Below, piece by piece: positions 45,850 through 55,744 of a stretch of DNA of 64,000 nt (position 1 is the first letter of the stretch; the number at the start of each line of letters is the position of its first letter). The DNA is from CAWBVG01 sp963792175 (GTDB lineage: Bacteria; Acidobacteriota; Vicinamibacteria; Vicinamibacterales; CAVVIG01). The notes under the pieces were generated by a model that saw nothing but the letters and a program-made list of their open reading frames with translations, was not told the origin of the DNA and did no database searches. The stretch spans positions 1 to 64,000 of the forward strand of contig CAWBVG010000001.1 of assembly GCA_963792175.1 (NCBI GenBank), in the 5' to 3' direction. Both the position numbers and the translations under genes were made by a program.

Positions 45850-47209
45850 TCATCCAAGCAACTCGGCGAAGAACGGATTCAGCATCCGGCCATCCGGATC
45901 GACCGAGCGGACCCAGTCGCGGAATTGGGTCCAGCGTGCGCCGTACGCCTGCTCGCATTGCTCACGTGTGATGAACGGGCTTTGGTTGAGCAGCGGAATG
46001 CCGTTTCGTTTCGCGGCGAACTCGTTGAACTCGCGCAGGAATCGGTCCCACGCGGCCTGGTCGGTCGGTGCGTGAATGGGATCGAGCGAGAAGGTATCGC
46101 CGTCGTTGGAATATGACAACAGCGAGCCGGCATCCTGCCTCACGTAGTACGAACCGAGCGGCATGTTGCAGCGAAAGCCGTAGCGACGGTGGTGAGCCTC
46201 GGCGAACTCCAGATAGCCGCGTAGCGCCGCCAGCCACTCGTCGCGCGGGAACGCCCAGAAGGTAAACGCGTAGCGGCCCTTGGCTTCGGTATGCCGGTAA
46301 TCGATCGTCTTGTCGGGGTCGAGAAACTGGAGGCCGCCCGTCAGGTCGAGCGCGTAGAACAGCATGCGGGTGAGGCGACTCGCCTGATCTTGCGCGAGAT
46401 CTTCGATCGGCCCGTCGAGATGTTGGTCAATGGCGCGCGCCCAGAACGCTGCGGTGTTGTTCCAGACTCGCCGCCGAATCTGCGCTTGCAGCCGGCCCAC
46501 CAGGAGCGGATCGTCCAGCGGTTTCTTGGTCTGGAAACATGCTGTCCTGCCCACGGTCCAACAGACCAGACCTTCGCTGCGGTCAAGGATGTCGGCCACC
46601 TCAGCATCGGTCAATTCGTCGACAGGCCGCGGCAGGTACGCGGTACTGCCCAGCCTCGATCGGCTTCACGCGAAGCGTCACTTCGTAAATGATTCCGCAG
46701 AGCCCATAGCTCGATCGGACGAGTCGCAGAAGCTCGGGATTGGTGTCCGTGCTGACCTCTTCGAGCTCACCGGCCGGGTTGACCCATTTGATGGCGGTGA
46801 CATAGGAGCTCACCTGGCCCCACTCACGGCCGTCGAGGCCGTCTTTCGTGTGGCAGCACGCCGCCGATCCCAGAGTCATGTTCCCGATTTCGATGTTCAG
46901 CATGAACTGAAGGTTCTTCTGCCTGAGCGCCGACGCCGCGTCGATGTACTGGAGGCCCGCCTCAGCGGTCATCGTCTGACGGGTCTCGTCGATCCCGACC
47001 ACGCGGGTCATGCGGGACAGATTGACGATGGTGCCGTCGGAGGTGGCGCAGGGCGTCAGCGAATGATGACTCCCCATCGCGCGCACCGGGCTGGGATAAC
47101 CGGCCTTGTCTTTGAGGACCGCCTGGATCTCAGCGACAGTCGTGGGATAAACCAGCCGCTGCGGCGTGGTCGTGATGCTGCCGTCGTAGTTCCTGAGCGT
47201 AGTGCCCAT
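45850..47209 (-). CDS. FAD-linked oxidase (VAO/lactone-oxidase type), frameshifted
   Basis: About 453 residues with a slip near 46610. The N-half is an FAD_binding_4 domain: QRLVYPTTVAEIQAVLKD, PVRAMGSHHSLTPC, MTAEAGLQYIDAASALR, GNMTLGSAACCHTKDG. The C-half resembles aldonolactone oxidases in length, ending WVRSVDPDGRMLNPFF, a usual last motif. Such enzymes use oxygen or a cytochrome as acceptor. It is the first gene of the minus cluster; AGAGGA stands before the ATG at 47209. Confidence 0.8.
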
Positions 47210-47557
47210 CTCGATCCTCTTGTTGGCGTCACACTCCGCGCGCGGTGATTTGGCGAATCAACCGGCCGGGCGCAGCGAAATTACGTCAAGCCGTTGCTCG
47301 GGCCACTGTAATATGAGAAATTCTAGTGGGCCAGCGTCAATAGGTGGCGTTATACTCCGCCCGCTCAATCGTTAATACAACTGCATCCGTCGGATTCTCG
47401 TTGTTTGCCGCGTCGTACTCGCGACGTACGCGTGCGGCGGCGTGTCGATGGCATCCTCCCTGGGTATCGATCCGATGCTCTCAGCCGGTCGAGGCGCAGA
47501 TTGCCTCGGCAGGTGCGCGGCTGGCGAACGTGATGAATACGAACCTACGGTGAACCG
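47210..47557. other. Divergent spacer between oxidase cluster and DUF2235 gene
   Basis: 348 bases with no credible gene. It must hold the promoters for both sides. An AT-richer block near 47310-47335 (GTAATATGAGAAATTCTAG) and a plus-strand TATACT-like box near 47352-47357 are candidates, but no well-spaced partner box is clear. No palindromic operator is obvious. Confidence 0.45.
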
Positions 47558-50149
47558 ATGAGCACAAAAGCGCCCGCCAAAAGGCCGCAGCCGGTGGACG
47601 GCCGCGAGCTGCCGGGAAGCGTCGTGACCCCGCAAAGCAAATCAATCATCCTCTTCTCCGACGGCACGGGGAACAGCAGCGCCAAATTGTTCAAGACCAA
47701 TGTCTGGCGAATGTACGAGGCGGTTGATTTGGGACCTGCGGCAGAGGGCAAGCGGCCGCAAATTTCTTATTACGACGACGGTGTCGGCACATCGTCGTTC
47801 AAGCCGCTGGCGGCGATCGGTGGTGCATTCGGGTGGGGCCTGAAACGAAATGTCCTGGACATCTATCGATACGCCTGCCGCAATTACCGGGAAGGAGACG
47901 AGATCTTCGCTTTCGGTTTCAGCCGTGGCGCCTTTACCACCCGCGTGGTCGTTGCCCTGATCGCGGCGGAAGGTCTCGTGCGCGCGGAGACCGAAGCCGA
48001 TCTCCGGCGGAAGACGGCCGCTGCCTACCGTGAATTTCGCAAGGCGTTCCTCCCGCGGCGCCTCCAATGGCCGACCAGACTAGCCAGGAGCCTCCACCGC
48101 CGAATTGTCGGTTGGCTCGATGGCCTTCGCCGTCGCACGCCATATGATTCGGCCGACAACTTTCGCCCCTACATACGGTTCGTCGGCGTCTGGGACACGG
48201 TCTCCGCGTACGGCGGACCAATCACCGAAGTGACTCGGGCGATCGACAACTGGTTTTTTCCGCTCAGCATGCCGGACTATCACCTGAACGAACGCGTGCT
48301 GTGCGCGCGTCACGCCCTGGCGATCGATGACGAGCGAGATGCGTTTCACCCGCTGTTGTGGGATGAGGTCCACGAGCACAAGCTGATTCAATCGGGACGA
48401 GTGGATGAGAATCGGCTGGAACAAGTCTGGTTCACCGGCATGCACGCGGATGTGGGTGGCGGCTACCCGGATGAAAGTCTCAGCTACGTCTCGTTGCTAT
48501 GGATGATGGCAGAAGCCGAGCGCGCTGGATTACGAACGTTGACGGTCATCAAGGACCTATTCGTGGCACTTGCGAGCAGCTTTGGTCCGATTCATGACAG
48601 CCGGGCGGGCGTGAGTGCCTACTACCGGTATCAGCCGCGCAAAATTGCGGCGTGGCTGGATCCGGTTGACGCGCGGACCCTCAGCCTGCGCGATCCCGCA
48701 ATCACCGACGATCGTGGCAAATCTCGCGGGTTGTTGCGCTCCGTCAGAGTGCATGAGAGCGTCATCAACAGAATTGCAACCGGCACTGACCACTACGCGC
48801 CGATCACGCTGCCGAAAAGGTTCGACATCGTCCCGCCACAAGTTCACGGGGAGAACGCTCCCCAAGCAGACAGTCAGACGGCCGACCCAGCTCATGTCGG
48901 CAGCATTTCGAGAATCATGATCCCTCCCGCCGTTCGCGCGCGATTGGCGGATCATTCAGTTGCCGACACTCGCGCGGCGGCATTCGAGCCGATTTGGGAC
49001 CTCGTCTGGTGGCGGCGGATCATCTATTTCGTCACCTTGGCTGCCGCGTTGCTTCTCCTGAGCCTGCCGTTAACCGGCGTTCGCTGGCTTCCTCGTCCAC
49101 CCATTCTGACCGACGGCCGCACCTGGATCGGTGGAGTGATCCGTTTACTGACAGTTGTCCTTCCCTCGTTCGCCGGCCATTGGGTGGAAGTCTATGCGGA
49201 CAACCCGTTCTACTTTCTCGTCTTGACCGGAGTGATCGGCGTGCTTCTCGCGTTCGGGACGCGGATTGAACGACGGCTTCGCGATGACGCCCTGCGCGTG
49301 TGGTCGCTCGCGCTGGCGGGTACGGTCACGGCACCTCGTCCGTCTTGGCTGGAGAAGTTCAGGAACAACCGTCGTTATCAGCGCTTCGCTCAGCGATTCA
49401 AGTGGTACTTCCTGCCAGACTGGGTCGTGACTCCGATGACGATTGTCCTGTTCGGCTGGATCGCCTTCGCGGCGTATACGCAGGCGGCTTTGCCGTTCCT
49501 GGAGAATGGCACCGTCTTGTGCAAGCCGTCACTCGTGGCGGTCCAGGAAATTAGCCGCGTGGCGCATGATTTTCGCACGCGCGACCTCTGCAGCGAGAGC
49601 TTCGGCCTGGTGCACGAGGGGCATCGCTACATTGTCACCTTCGATGTCGTTGATCCGTGGTACGACGGCGGCCTGGCCGCGAGTCCCGAAGGAATCCCCG
49701 CCGGGGAGTTCCCCGCCGGGCTCGGATATGTAGCGGGACCCTTCAAGAGGGTGATCGATGCCCACTACCTGCAGCCACTGATCGAAATTCGACAAGTCGA
49801 CGCACGCGGTCTGGCGGCCAGCGGAAACATCCAGATCTATCCATTGTCGCTCCGACAGGTCGGAGAGATGGGCACGCTGTTTCGCGGCGACTTTACCGCC
49901 GCGCGTGAAGGCGATCTGTTTCTTTTCGTCAATGACGCCATGATTCCGTTGACCAGCTCTCAGGGGGGCCAGTACAACTACCGCTACTTCTACGAAGCCT
50001 CGGGCGGAGGACCGCTGAATGAACGCGGGAACCGCGGCACCGCCTGTGTCACCGTCGAATCGGCAGACGCGACGAAACGCCCGATGGTGCAGGCGCCGGC
50101 CGGTTCGATCTGCGAAAAGGCGGCCCTGCGCAACAGTGGTCAGATGTAA
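47558..50149 (+). CDS. DUF2235 alpha/beta hydrolase with membrane segments
   Basis: 863 residues. IILFSDGTGNSS begins the DUF2235 domain (about 30-400), FGFSRGAFTTR holds the Ser nucleophile near residue 120, VGVWDTVSAYG and WFTGMHADVGGGYPDESL are the later family motifs; Tle1 phospholipase effectors share this domain. Around residues 488-640 there are four or so hydrophobic segments, and the last 200 residues are unrecognised. No VgrG, PAAR or immunity gene is near, so a type VI role is not supported. It is 15 bases upstream of a kinase gene. Confidence 0.82.
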   Translation: MSTKAPAKRPQPVDGRELPGSVVTPQSKSIILFSDGTGNSSAKLFKTNVWRMYEAVDLGPAAEGKRPQISYYDDGVGTSSFKPLAAIGGAFGWGLKRNVLDIYRYACRNYREGDEIFAFGFSRGAFTTRVVVALIAAEGLVRAETEADLRRKTAAAYREFRKAFLPRRLQWPTRLARSLHRRIVGWLDGLRRRTPYDSADNFRPYIRFVGVWDTVSAYGGPITEVTRAIDNWFFPLSMPDYHLNERVLCARHALAIDDERDAFHPLLWDEVHEHKLIQSGRVDENRLEQVWFTGMHADVGGGYPDESLSYVSLLWMMAEAERAGLRTLTVIKDLFVALASSFGPIHDSRAGVSAYYRYQPRKIAAWLDPVDARTLSLRDPAITDDRGKSRGLLRSVRVHESVINRIATGTDHYAPITLPKRFDIVPPQVHGENAPQADSQTADPAHVGSISRIMIPPAVRARLADHSVADTRAAAFEPIWDLVWWRRIIYFVTLAAALLLLSLPLTGVRWLPRPPILTDGRTWIGGVIRLLTVVLPSFAGHWVEVYADNPFYFLVLTGVIGVLLAFGTRIERRLRDDALRVWSLALAGTVTAPRPSWLEKFRNNRRYQRFAQRFKWYFLPDWVVTPMTIVLFGWIAFAAYTQAALPFLENGTVLCKPSLVAVQEISRVAHDFRTRDLCSESFGLVHEGHRYIVTFDVVDPWYDGGLAASPEGIPAGEFPAGLGYVAGPFKRVIDAHYLQPLIEIRQVDARGLAASGNIQIYPLSLRQVGEMGTLFRGDFTAAREGDLFLFVNDAMIPLTSSQGGQYNYRYFYEASGGGPLNERGNRGTACVTVESADATKRPMVQAPAGSICEKAALRNSGQM

Positions 50150-50164
50150 GATCGGCGCCATTCC

Positions 50165-52828
50165 ATGGCGCTCACGCCGGGCGTGCGGCTCGGTCCCTAC
50201 GAGATCAGGTCACCGCTCGGAGCGGGCGGAATGGGCGAGGTCTATCGCGCCGTCGACACGCGACTCGATCGAATTGTTGCCATCAAGGTCCTCGGCGCAA
50301 GCGTGGCGAGCGACGCAGGATTGCGCGAACGCTTCGAACGCGAGGCGCGAACGGTGTCCGCGCTCAATCATCCGAATATCTGTGCCCTGTACGATCTCGG
50401 GCGCGACCGCGACACCGACTATCTCGTCCTCGAATACCTGGAAGGCGACACCCTCGCCGCGCGGCTGGAGAAGGGCCCGCTGCCGGTCGAGCAGGCTATT
50501 CGGGTGGCCATTCAAATCGCGGCTGCTCTGGCCAGGGCGCACGGAGCGGGCGTCGTCCATCGCGATCTGAAACCGGCCAACATCATTCTGGCCAGGCCGG
50601 GCGCAGGCTCGACGGGCTCGCTGCAGGCGAAGCTGCTGGATTTCGGGTTGGCGAAGATCCGCCCGGCCGCGGCGCAAGCGGCCGGTCTCACCGCGCTCGC
50701 CACGGCACCCCCCGAATTGACCGGTCATGGGTCGATTCTCGGCACGTTCCAATACATGGCGCCCGAGCAGCTCGAGGGGCAGGATGCGGATGCGCGGACC
50801 GACATCTTCGCCTTCGGGGCGGTGCTGTACGAAATGCTCACCGCTCGAAAGGCGTTCGAGGGCAAGACGCAGGCAAGCCTGATCGCGTCGATTCTGGATC
50901 GCCAGCCGCCGTCGGTGTCGTCGCTGCAGCCGACGACGCCCATCGCGCTCGACCGGTTGCTGCGCGCCTGTCTGATGAAAGATCCGGCCGACCGTATTCA
51001 GAGCGCGCACGACATCGCGATGCAGCTGCAGTGGATCGCGGAGACGCCCGACACGGCGGCGACCACCGCACCCCAACGGACGCGACCGCTACTGTTGATG
51101 GCGGCGACCGCGGTTCTCGCCGCGACGACCATCGCGCTCGCGGTCAGCGCCCTGCGCGGCGCTCGTGCGCCAGCCGCCGCCGAACCGATCCGCTTTTCAG
51201 TCGCGGCGCCGCCGCGCATGTTGACCAGCCAGATCGAGCTGTCTCCCGATGGCCGTCAACTCGCGTTCACCGCCTTCGAGCGCGGCGCCCGCCCGACGCT
51301 CTGGATTCGCCGCCTCGATTCGCTCTCGCTCCAGCAGATTCGCGGGACCGAAGGGGCGTTGCTTCCGTTCTGGTCGCCCGACAGCCGCACCGTGGCGTTC
51401 TTCGCGGATCGGAAACTCAAGAAGGTGTCGATCGACGGTGCCGGCGAAGCGCAGGTGATCGCCGATGCGGCCGGGGGAGGAGGCGGAACCTGGACGGCCG
51501 GTGACGTCATCCTGTTCGCGAGCGGAATCGAAGGGCCGCTCAGCCGCGTGCTGGCATCGGGCGGGGGCCTGGCCGGGGTCACGACGCTCGATCCGGCGCA
51601 TCGTGAATCGGGCCATTTCTGGCCCCAATTCCTGCCCGGCGGCCGTCACTATCTGTACGAACAACTCGCCGCCGACAACAGCGGCCTGTATGTCGGCGCG
51701 CTCGATTCGAAGGATCGCACGCGGCTCGTGGGTTGGACGTCGATGGTCGACAACACGATGCCGCGCTACGCCAACGGGTATCTCTTCTACACACAGAAGC
51801 AGTCGCTGGTGGCTCAGCGATTCGATGCCCGTCAGTTGAAAACAGACGGCGAACCGGTCCGCCTCGCCGACGGCCTCGATGTCTCCGGTCCGGGCTACTC
51901 CACGTTTTCGGTCACCGACACGACCCTCGCGTACCGCGAGTCGCTACGCGTTCCCAGCCAGCTGACCTGGATCGACAGACACGGCCAAACCGTCGGCACG
52001 CTCGGTGGTCCCGCCGTGACGGAAGGGCACGCGATCTCGCCTGATGGCCGCCAGGTCGTTGTCACCAGCCTCGACGAAAAGGATCGGCGGGACCCGCCCT
52101 CCATCTGGCTGATTGACGTCGACCGCGGCGTCTCGACGCGGCTCACGTCGGGCGAATATACCGAGAGTCCGGTGTGGTCGCCGGATCGGAAGCGGATCGC
52201 GTTCGCGGCCGCGATCGATTCACCGCCGAACATCTACGTGAGAAACGCGGATGGGACCGGCGCGGCGGAACGCCTGTTCGTCTCTCCGAATCAGTCGTAT
52301 CCGACGGATTGGTCCCGGGACGGCGCGTTCATCGTCGGCTACACGGTAACCCCTGAGACGGGCACAGACATCTGGAAGATCGAAGTCGCCACGCGAAAGC
52401 TGACGCCGCTCTTTCAATCCAAATTCAACGAGAACAATCCGCGAATCTCGCCAGACGGACGCTGGCTCTCGTACATCTCGAACGAAACCGGCCGCTCCGA
52501 GGTGTATGTGACGCGATTTCCCGAGACCGGCGGCAAATGGCGTGTATCGAGTGCCGGCGGTCAGGCGCCGAAATGGGGAAGCGACGGCCGGGAATTGTTC
52601 TACAGGGACGCCACCGGCGCGATGTGGGGCGCCCGCATCACCGCGGACGGGGCCGAACTGCGCCCTGGAGCGCCCGAGCGGTTGTTCACGCTCGACGCGC
52701 TGCGTCTCGGTATCGTGAGTTGGGTCCCTGCGCCTGACGGCCGATTCCTGGTCAACCTCCCGGTCGGCGACACCACCACGCCGCCCATCACCGTGATCGT
52801 CAACTGGCGCGCGACCCTGAAAGAATAG
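50165..52828 (+). CDS. Ser/Thr protein kinase with WD40-like beta-propeller
   Basis: 887 residues. Kinase domain about 10-280: P-loop LGAGGMGEVYRA, Lys in VAIKVLG near 40, HRDLKPANI near 132, DFGLAK near 160, MAPEQLEG. A transmembrane helix (LLMAATAVLAATTIALAV, about 312-332) leads to an outer propeller with SPDGRQLAF, WSPDRKRIAF and PDGRWLSYIS repeats. PknB-type layout with a TolB-like sensor, common in Acidobacteria. Target proteins unknown; coexpression with the DUF2235 gene is likely. Confidence 0.95.
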   Translation: MALTPGVRLGPYEIRSPLGAGGMGEVYRAVDTRLDRIVAIKVLGASVASDAGLRERFEREARTVSALNHPNICALYDLGRDRDTDYLVLEYLEGDTLAARLEKGPLPVEQAIRVAIQIAAALARAHGAGVVHRDLKPANIILARPGAGSTGSLQAKLLDFGLAKIRPAAAQAAGLTALATAPPELTGHGSILGTFQYMAPEQLEGQDADARTDIFAFGAVLYEMLTARKAFEGKTQASLIASILDRQPPSVSSLQPTTPIALDRLLRACLMKDPADRIQSAHDIAMQLQWIAETPDTAATTAPQRTRPLLLMAATAVLAATTIALAVSALRGARAPAAAEPIRFSVAAPPRMLTSQIELSPDGRQLAFTAFERGARPTLWIRRLDSLSLQQIRGTEGALLPFWSPDSRTVAFFADRKLKKVSIDGAGEAQVIADAAGGGGGTWTAGDVILFASGIEGPLSRVLASGGGLAGVTTLDPAHRESGHFWPQFLPGGRHYLYEQLAADNSGLYVGALDSKDRTRLVGWTSMVDNTMPRYANGYLFYTQKQSLVAQRFDARQLKTDGEPVRLADGLDVSGPGYSTFSVTDTTLAYRESLRVPSQLTWIDRHGQTVGTLGGPAVTEGHAISPDGRQVVVTSLDEKDRRDPPSIWLIDVDRGVSTRLTSGEYTESPVWSPDRKRIAFAAAIDSPPNIYVRNADGTGAAERLFVSPNQSYPTDWSRDGAFIVGYTVTPETGTDIWKIEVATRKLTPLFQSKFNENNPRISPDGRWLSYISNETGRSEVYVTRFPETGGKWRVSSAGGQAPKWGSDGRELFYRDATGAMWGARITADGAELRPGAPERLFTLDALRLGIVSWVPAPDGRFLVNLPVGDTTTPPITVIVNWRATLKE

Positions 52829-52835
52829 CGTTCTG

Positions 52836-53363
52836 TCAGCGTGAGCCGAAGGCGAACGCGCCGACGAGTGCCGCTGCCAGGATCAGGAAGGCGGGGTTGA
52901 TCTTGCTTCGGAGCAGGATCGCGAACACCGTCGCCGCGATGAGCGCCGTGACCCAGCCGGTCACGGCCCCCTTGGCAAAGGTGAGACAGCCGGCAAGCAG
53001 CAGGCCGATCGATACCGGTGCAAAGGCTCGCTGCATCGCGACGATCCAGGGCCGCCCCTGAAACCGTTTCCAGAGTCGGCCGACAATCAATGCCAGTATC
53101 GCTGTCGGCCCGAAAAAGGCCAGGAACGCGACCAGCGCTCCGGGAACGCCGGCCTTCAGCGAGCCGATTGAAACGATCATCATCATGTTGGGGCCGGGGG
53201 CGACCTGACCCATTCCGTACAGGTAGTCGAGCTGAGCGAGAGTCAGCCAGCGGTGCACGTCGACGATCTGGACCTTCAGTTCAGGATACGCGGCCATACC
53301 GCCGCCCACGGTCAGCAGTGAGAGACCGGCGAACACGCGAGCCAGAGCGGGGATGTCGTTCAT
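52836..53363 (-). CDS. Short chromate-transporter (CHR) protein, second of a pair
   Basis: 175 residues, one CHR domain with about five helices: GLSLLTVGGGMAAYPEL, GMGQVAPGPNMMMIVSIG, LVAFLAFFGPTAILAL. Pairs of short CHR proteins act together as a chromate exporter in the family, though transport of other anions is possible. Its ATG overlaps the stop of the first gene as ATGA. Converges with the kinase gene, seven bases apart. Confidence 0.87.
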   Translation of the reverse strand: MNDIPALARVFAGLSLLTVGGGMAAYPELKVQIVDVHRWLTLAQLDYLYGMGQVAPGPNMMMIVSIGSLKAGVPGALVAFLAFFGPTAILALIVGRLWKRFQGRPWIVAMQRAFAPVSIGLLLAGCLTFAKGAVTGWVTALIAATVFAILLRSKINPAFLILAAALVGAFAFGSR

Positions 53364-53968
53364 CGATGGATCGCAGCACGACCCCATCCGTACCACACGA
53401 CGGCCGCGGTCCCGACGATGATCAGGACGCGCGGTACGGAGAGATGCAGCTGATTGACACAGAGGACAGTGATCAACAGAAAGACCACATCGTCGATGCG
53501 GGAGAGCGATTTCCGACCAAGCTGCAACGTGGTGACAAGAAGGAGGCCTGCGGCTGCCGCTCCCACACCCCTGAGAGCGGCCTCGACCAGCCGCCGGTCA
53601 CGCTCAATTTGATAGACGACGCCGACTGCGGCCATCAGCACCGCCCCGGGCAGACAGACGCCGATGAGTGCCGCAACGGCCCCCACGGTGCCGCGCAGCC
53701 GATTGCCGACCAGGACGGCCATGTTCGTGGTATTCAGGCCAGGAAGCGTCTGGCTGATCCCGAGCAGCTCGACGAAGGTCGCGTCGTCCACCCAGCTGTG
53801 TTTGTCGACCAGGCTGCTCCTGAGATAGCCGACGATGCCACCACCGAAACTGGTTGCGCCGACGATGAAGAACGCAGCGAATATCTCGCCGACTCCGACG
53901 TGCTGCCGCAGCGATGGTGCTTCCGCGCGGCTGACGGCAAGGACAGGGACTGGCCTTGCGAACGCCAC
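53360..53968 (-). CDS. Short chromate-transporter (CHR) protein, first of a pair
   Basis: About 202 residues, again one CHR domain: FFIVGATSFGGGIVGYLR, ISQTLPGLNTTNMAVLVG, ALIGVCLPGAVLMAAVG. The GTG at 53968 comes one base after the CYTH-like gene stop. The two halves have opposite predicted topology in known pairs. Membrane-located. Confidence 0.85.
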   Translation of the reverse strand: MAFARPVPVLAVSRAEAPSLRQHVGVGEIFAAFFIVGATSFGGGIVGYLRSSLVDKHSWVDDATFVELLGISQTLPGLNTTNMAVLVGNRLRGTVGAVAALIGVCLPGAVLMAAVGVVYQIERDRRLVEAALRGVGAAAAGLLLVTTLQLGRKSLSRIDDVVFLLITVLCVNQLHLSVPRVLIIVGTAAVVWYGWGRAAIHR

Positions 53969-53969
53969 G

Positions 53970-54887
53970 TTATTTGTGTCCCTCGCGCCAGCTGCCCTTG
54001 AGTTGGTAGACGATCCGAGTCTTGGTCGTACCGAGCCAAACCCAGTCGCTGATGTCGCGTTGCAACGTGACAAAGAACTGCTTGACGAGGTTTTCGGCCT
54101 TGCGGGACACGTCTTCTCTCCGATCGAACTTCGTCTCGAAGGAAAACTCGCCGACCAACGGCCGGTGCTCGCCGCGGGTTCGCCAGAGCGCGACGTTCGA
54201 CTTCGCAACCAGTCCCTTGCCGAAATCCAGCTTGCCGAGCGGCAGCTGAAGCTCCTCGACAATGCCTTCGTTGACGAGCCTGACTCGGTCCTCGTTTGAT
54301 CGCTTCAAGGCTGCGAGCGCCGGAAAGACACGAACCAGAGTCGGCATGGCCAGGCGATCGTCCTCGTGCACTTGACTGACGCCGAACTTGCAGTTGTGGG
54401 AGTACAGCATGCGGTACCCGCCCAGGTGGTTCTTGTGCGGTAGCGCCTGCGCCTTGAACTTGAGGCGATATCGCCCGGAGATTCTGGGCCGCACGTCGAG
54501 GGCTGCCGCACGCCGCAGGTCTGGGTAACGAAACTTGAAGACGATTTCGGGATCGCCCGTCGGAAAACCATCAACATACGCAATGCGCCGCCGGAGGATG
54601 AAGCCGTTCTGGTAGAGACGGAAGTCTGGCGTGTCGACGAAGATGATCTCCCGTACGCGCGGGGCCTCGTCAGCCTCCGGATCCTCGCTGAACCCCACGT
54701 TCAACGACTTGGCTGTTCGCCGCGTCAGCTTCCCAAGCTCGCGAAAACGATCGAGGGACGAGAGGCGATCCGGCTTGACCAGGAGTTTGCCCTGCAGGTA
54801 TCGCAGGGTGTCGAAAGGCGTGCCGTCGGCATACGACTGCTTGCCCGCTTTCACTCCTGTTTTCCGGCTGTCATGCTGTGTGGCCAC
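53970..54887 (-). CDS. CYTH-like protein of unknown role
   Basis: 305 residues. Many alternating charged residues on strands (LLVKPDRL, REIIFVDTPDFRLYQNGFILR, VFKFRYPDLRRA, YRLKFKAQAL, GEFSFETKFDRRE) suggest the tunnel fold of CYTH/VTC proteins, which bind triphosphate or polyphosphate. I have not seen the ExExK motif clearly, so this is a fold-level guess. It lies one base upstream of the chromate-transporter pair on the same strand. Confidence 0.5.
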   Translation of the reverse strand: MATQHDSRKTGVKAGKQSYADGTPFDTLRYLQGKLLVKPDRLSSLDRFRELGKLTRRTAKSLNVGFSEDPEADEAPRVREIIFVDTPDFRLYQNGFILRRRIAYVDGFPTGDPEIVFKFRYPDLRRAAALDVRPRISGRYRLKFKAQALPHKNHLGGYRMLYSHNCKFGVSQVHEDDRLAMPTLVRVFPALAALKRSNEDRVRLVNEGIVEELQLPLGKLDFGKGLVAKSNVALWRTRGEHRPLVGEFSFETKFDRREDVSRKAENLVKQFFVTLQRDISDWVWLGTTKTRIVYQLKGSWREGHK

Positions 54888-55077
54888 GTTGGGATGTCAG
54901 GCCCGCACCTCGCAGGTGCGCGAAAGCCTCGCCGGACTGTCGTTCGTGCAAGAGTCGTGACAGCTGGGATTAGCAAGCGGCCGACGATCCGGCTGGCCGC
55001 GTCACCGCCGTCGGTGGAGGCTCCTCACCAGATGCCGTGATCGTTGAACGAGTTGCGGGGGAACCTGGAGGCCTTCG

Positions 55078-55744
55078 TTAGTGCGATGCCGCGCGCAGCG
55101 GCGTCGCTGACGGCGCGCCGTCTTCCGGAATCTGCTCGTCAGGCGGTTCGCGTCTTTGAACCAGGTGGATCAGATCGCGCGCGCGGGCCGACGCCGCACC
55201 GGCCGTCGAGCGGCGTGGGCGCCGGGTGGGAAGACCATGCTCCAGGCACCACGACCCGGGGCTGCGGCCGAGGCACGCGGCGCTCACCGCGTAATACGTC
55301 AGCGCCAGCACCGCGGAGACGGACCAGACATTGGCGGCTGCCAGCCACGCCGTGAGTAACGCGAGCGCGACGATCGCTCCAGCCTCGACGAGCGCGACGG
55401 CGACGTTCGTGACAGCCGCCATGCCACGCCGCCACGGGTCGACGACCAGCGTCAGGCGCAGCTCGTGTTTGGCCTCCGCGCCACCGCGCGGAGCGCCATC
55501 CGGGAACACCTGTGTGAATTCTTCGACTACAGACTCGGGCGGGAGTCCGATGGCGGACGCGTACGCGCGCACGAACGCGCGGCGAAAAATGCCGCCCGGC
55601 CATTGCCGATACGTCGCCACGCTCGAGCTCTTCGAGCAACGAGCGCTTGATCTTCGTCGCCTCCGCGATTTCGCTGAGCGCGATCTGTGCGCGTTCCCGC
55701 TGATCTCTGAGGCGGCGGCCGAAGTTCCGCTGCGCCGCGTTCAC
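55078..55744 (-). CDS. RodZ-like HTH protein with RDD-type membrane part, frameshifted
   Basis: About 222 residues with a slip near 55610. The N-terminal HTH_25-type domain reads FGRRLRDQRERAQIALSEIA, TKIKRSLLEELERGD, then GGIFRRAFVRAYASAIGL, as in RodZ. Then two membrane helices (ALVEAGAIVALALLTAWLAA, VSAVLALTYYAVSAACLG) and GRSPGSWCLEHGL, an RDD-like block. GTG at 55744 overlaps the upstream stop as GTGA. A DNA-binding or cytoskeletal membrane protein is possible. Confidence 0.65.

Noticed and set aside
34077..47209. Phage, prophage or defence island
   Set aside because: No capsid, terminase, integrase, nuclease or helicase genes; all products look metabolic or redox.
47558..50149. Type VI secretion effector locus
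   Set aside because: The DUF2235 domain is shared with Tle1 effectors, but no VgrG, PAAR, Hcp or immunity-like gene is adjacent and the protein has membrane segments.
52836..53968. One broken chromate transporter gene split by a frameshift
   Set aside because: The two frames meet at an ATGA overlap with a proper start, and each holds a full CHR domain, so a true pair is more likely.
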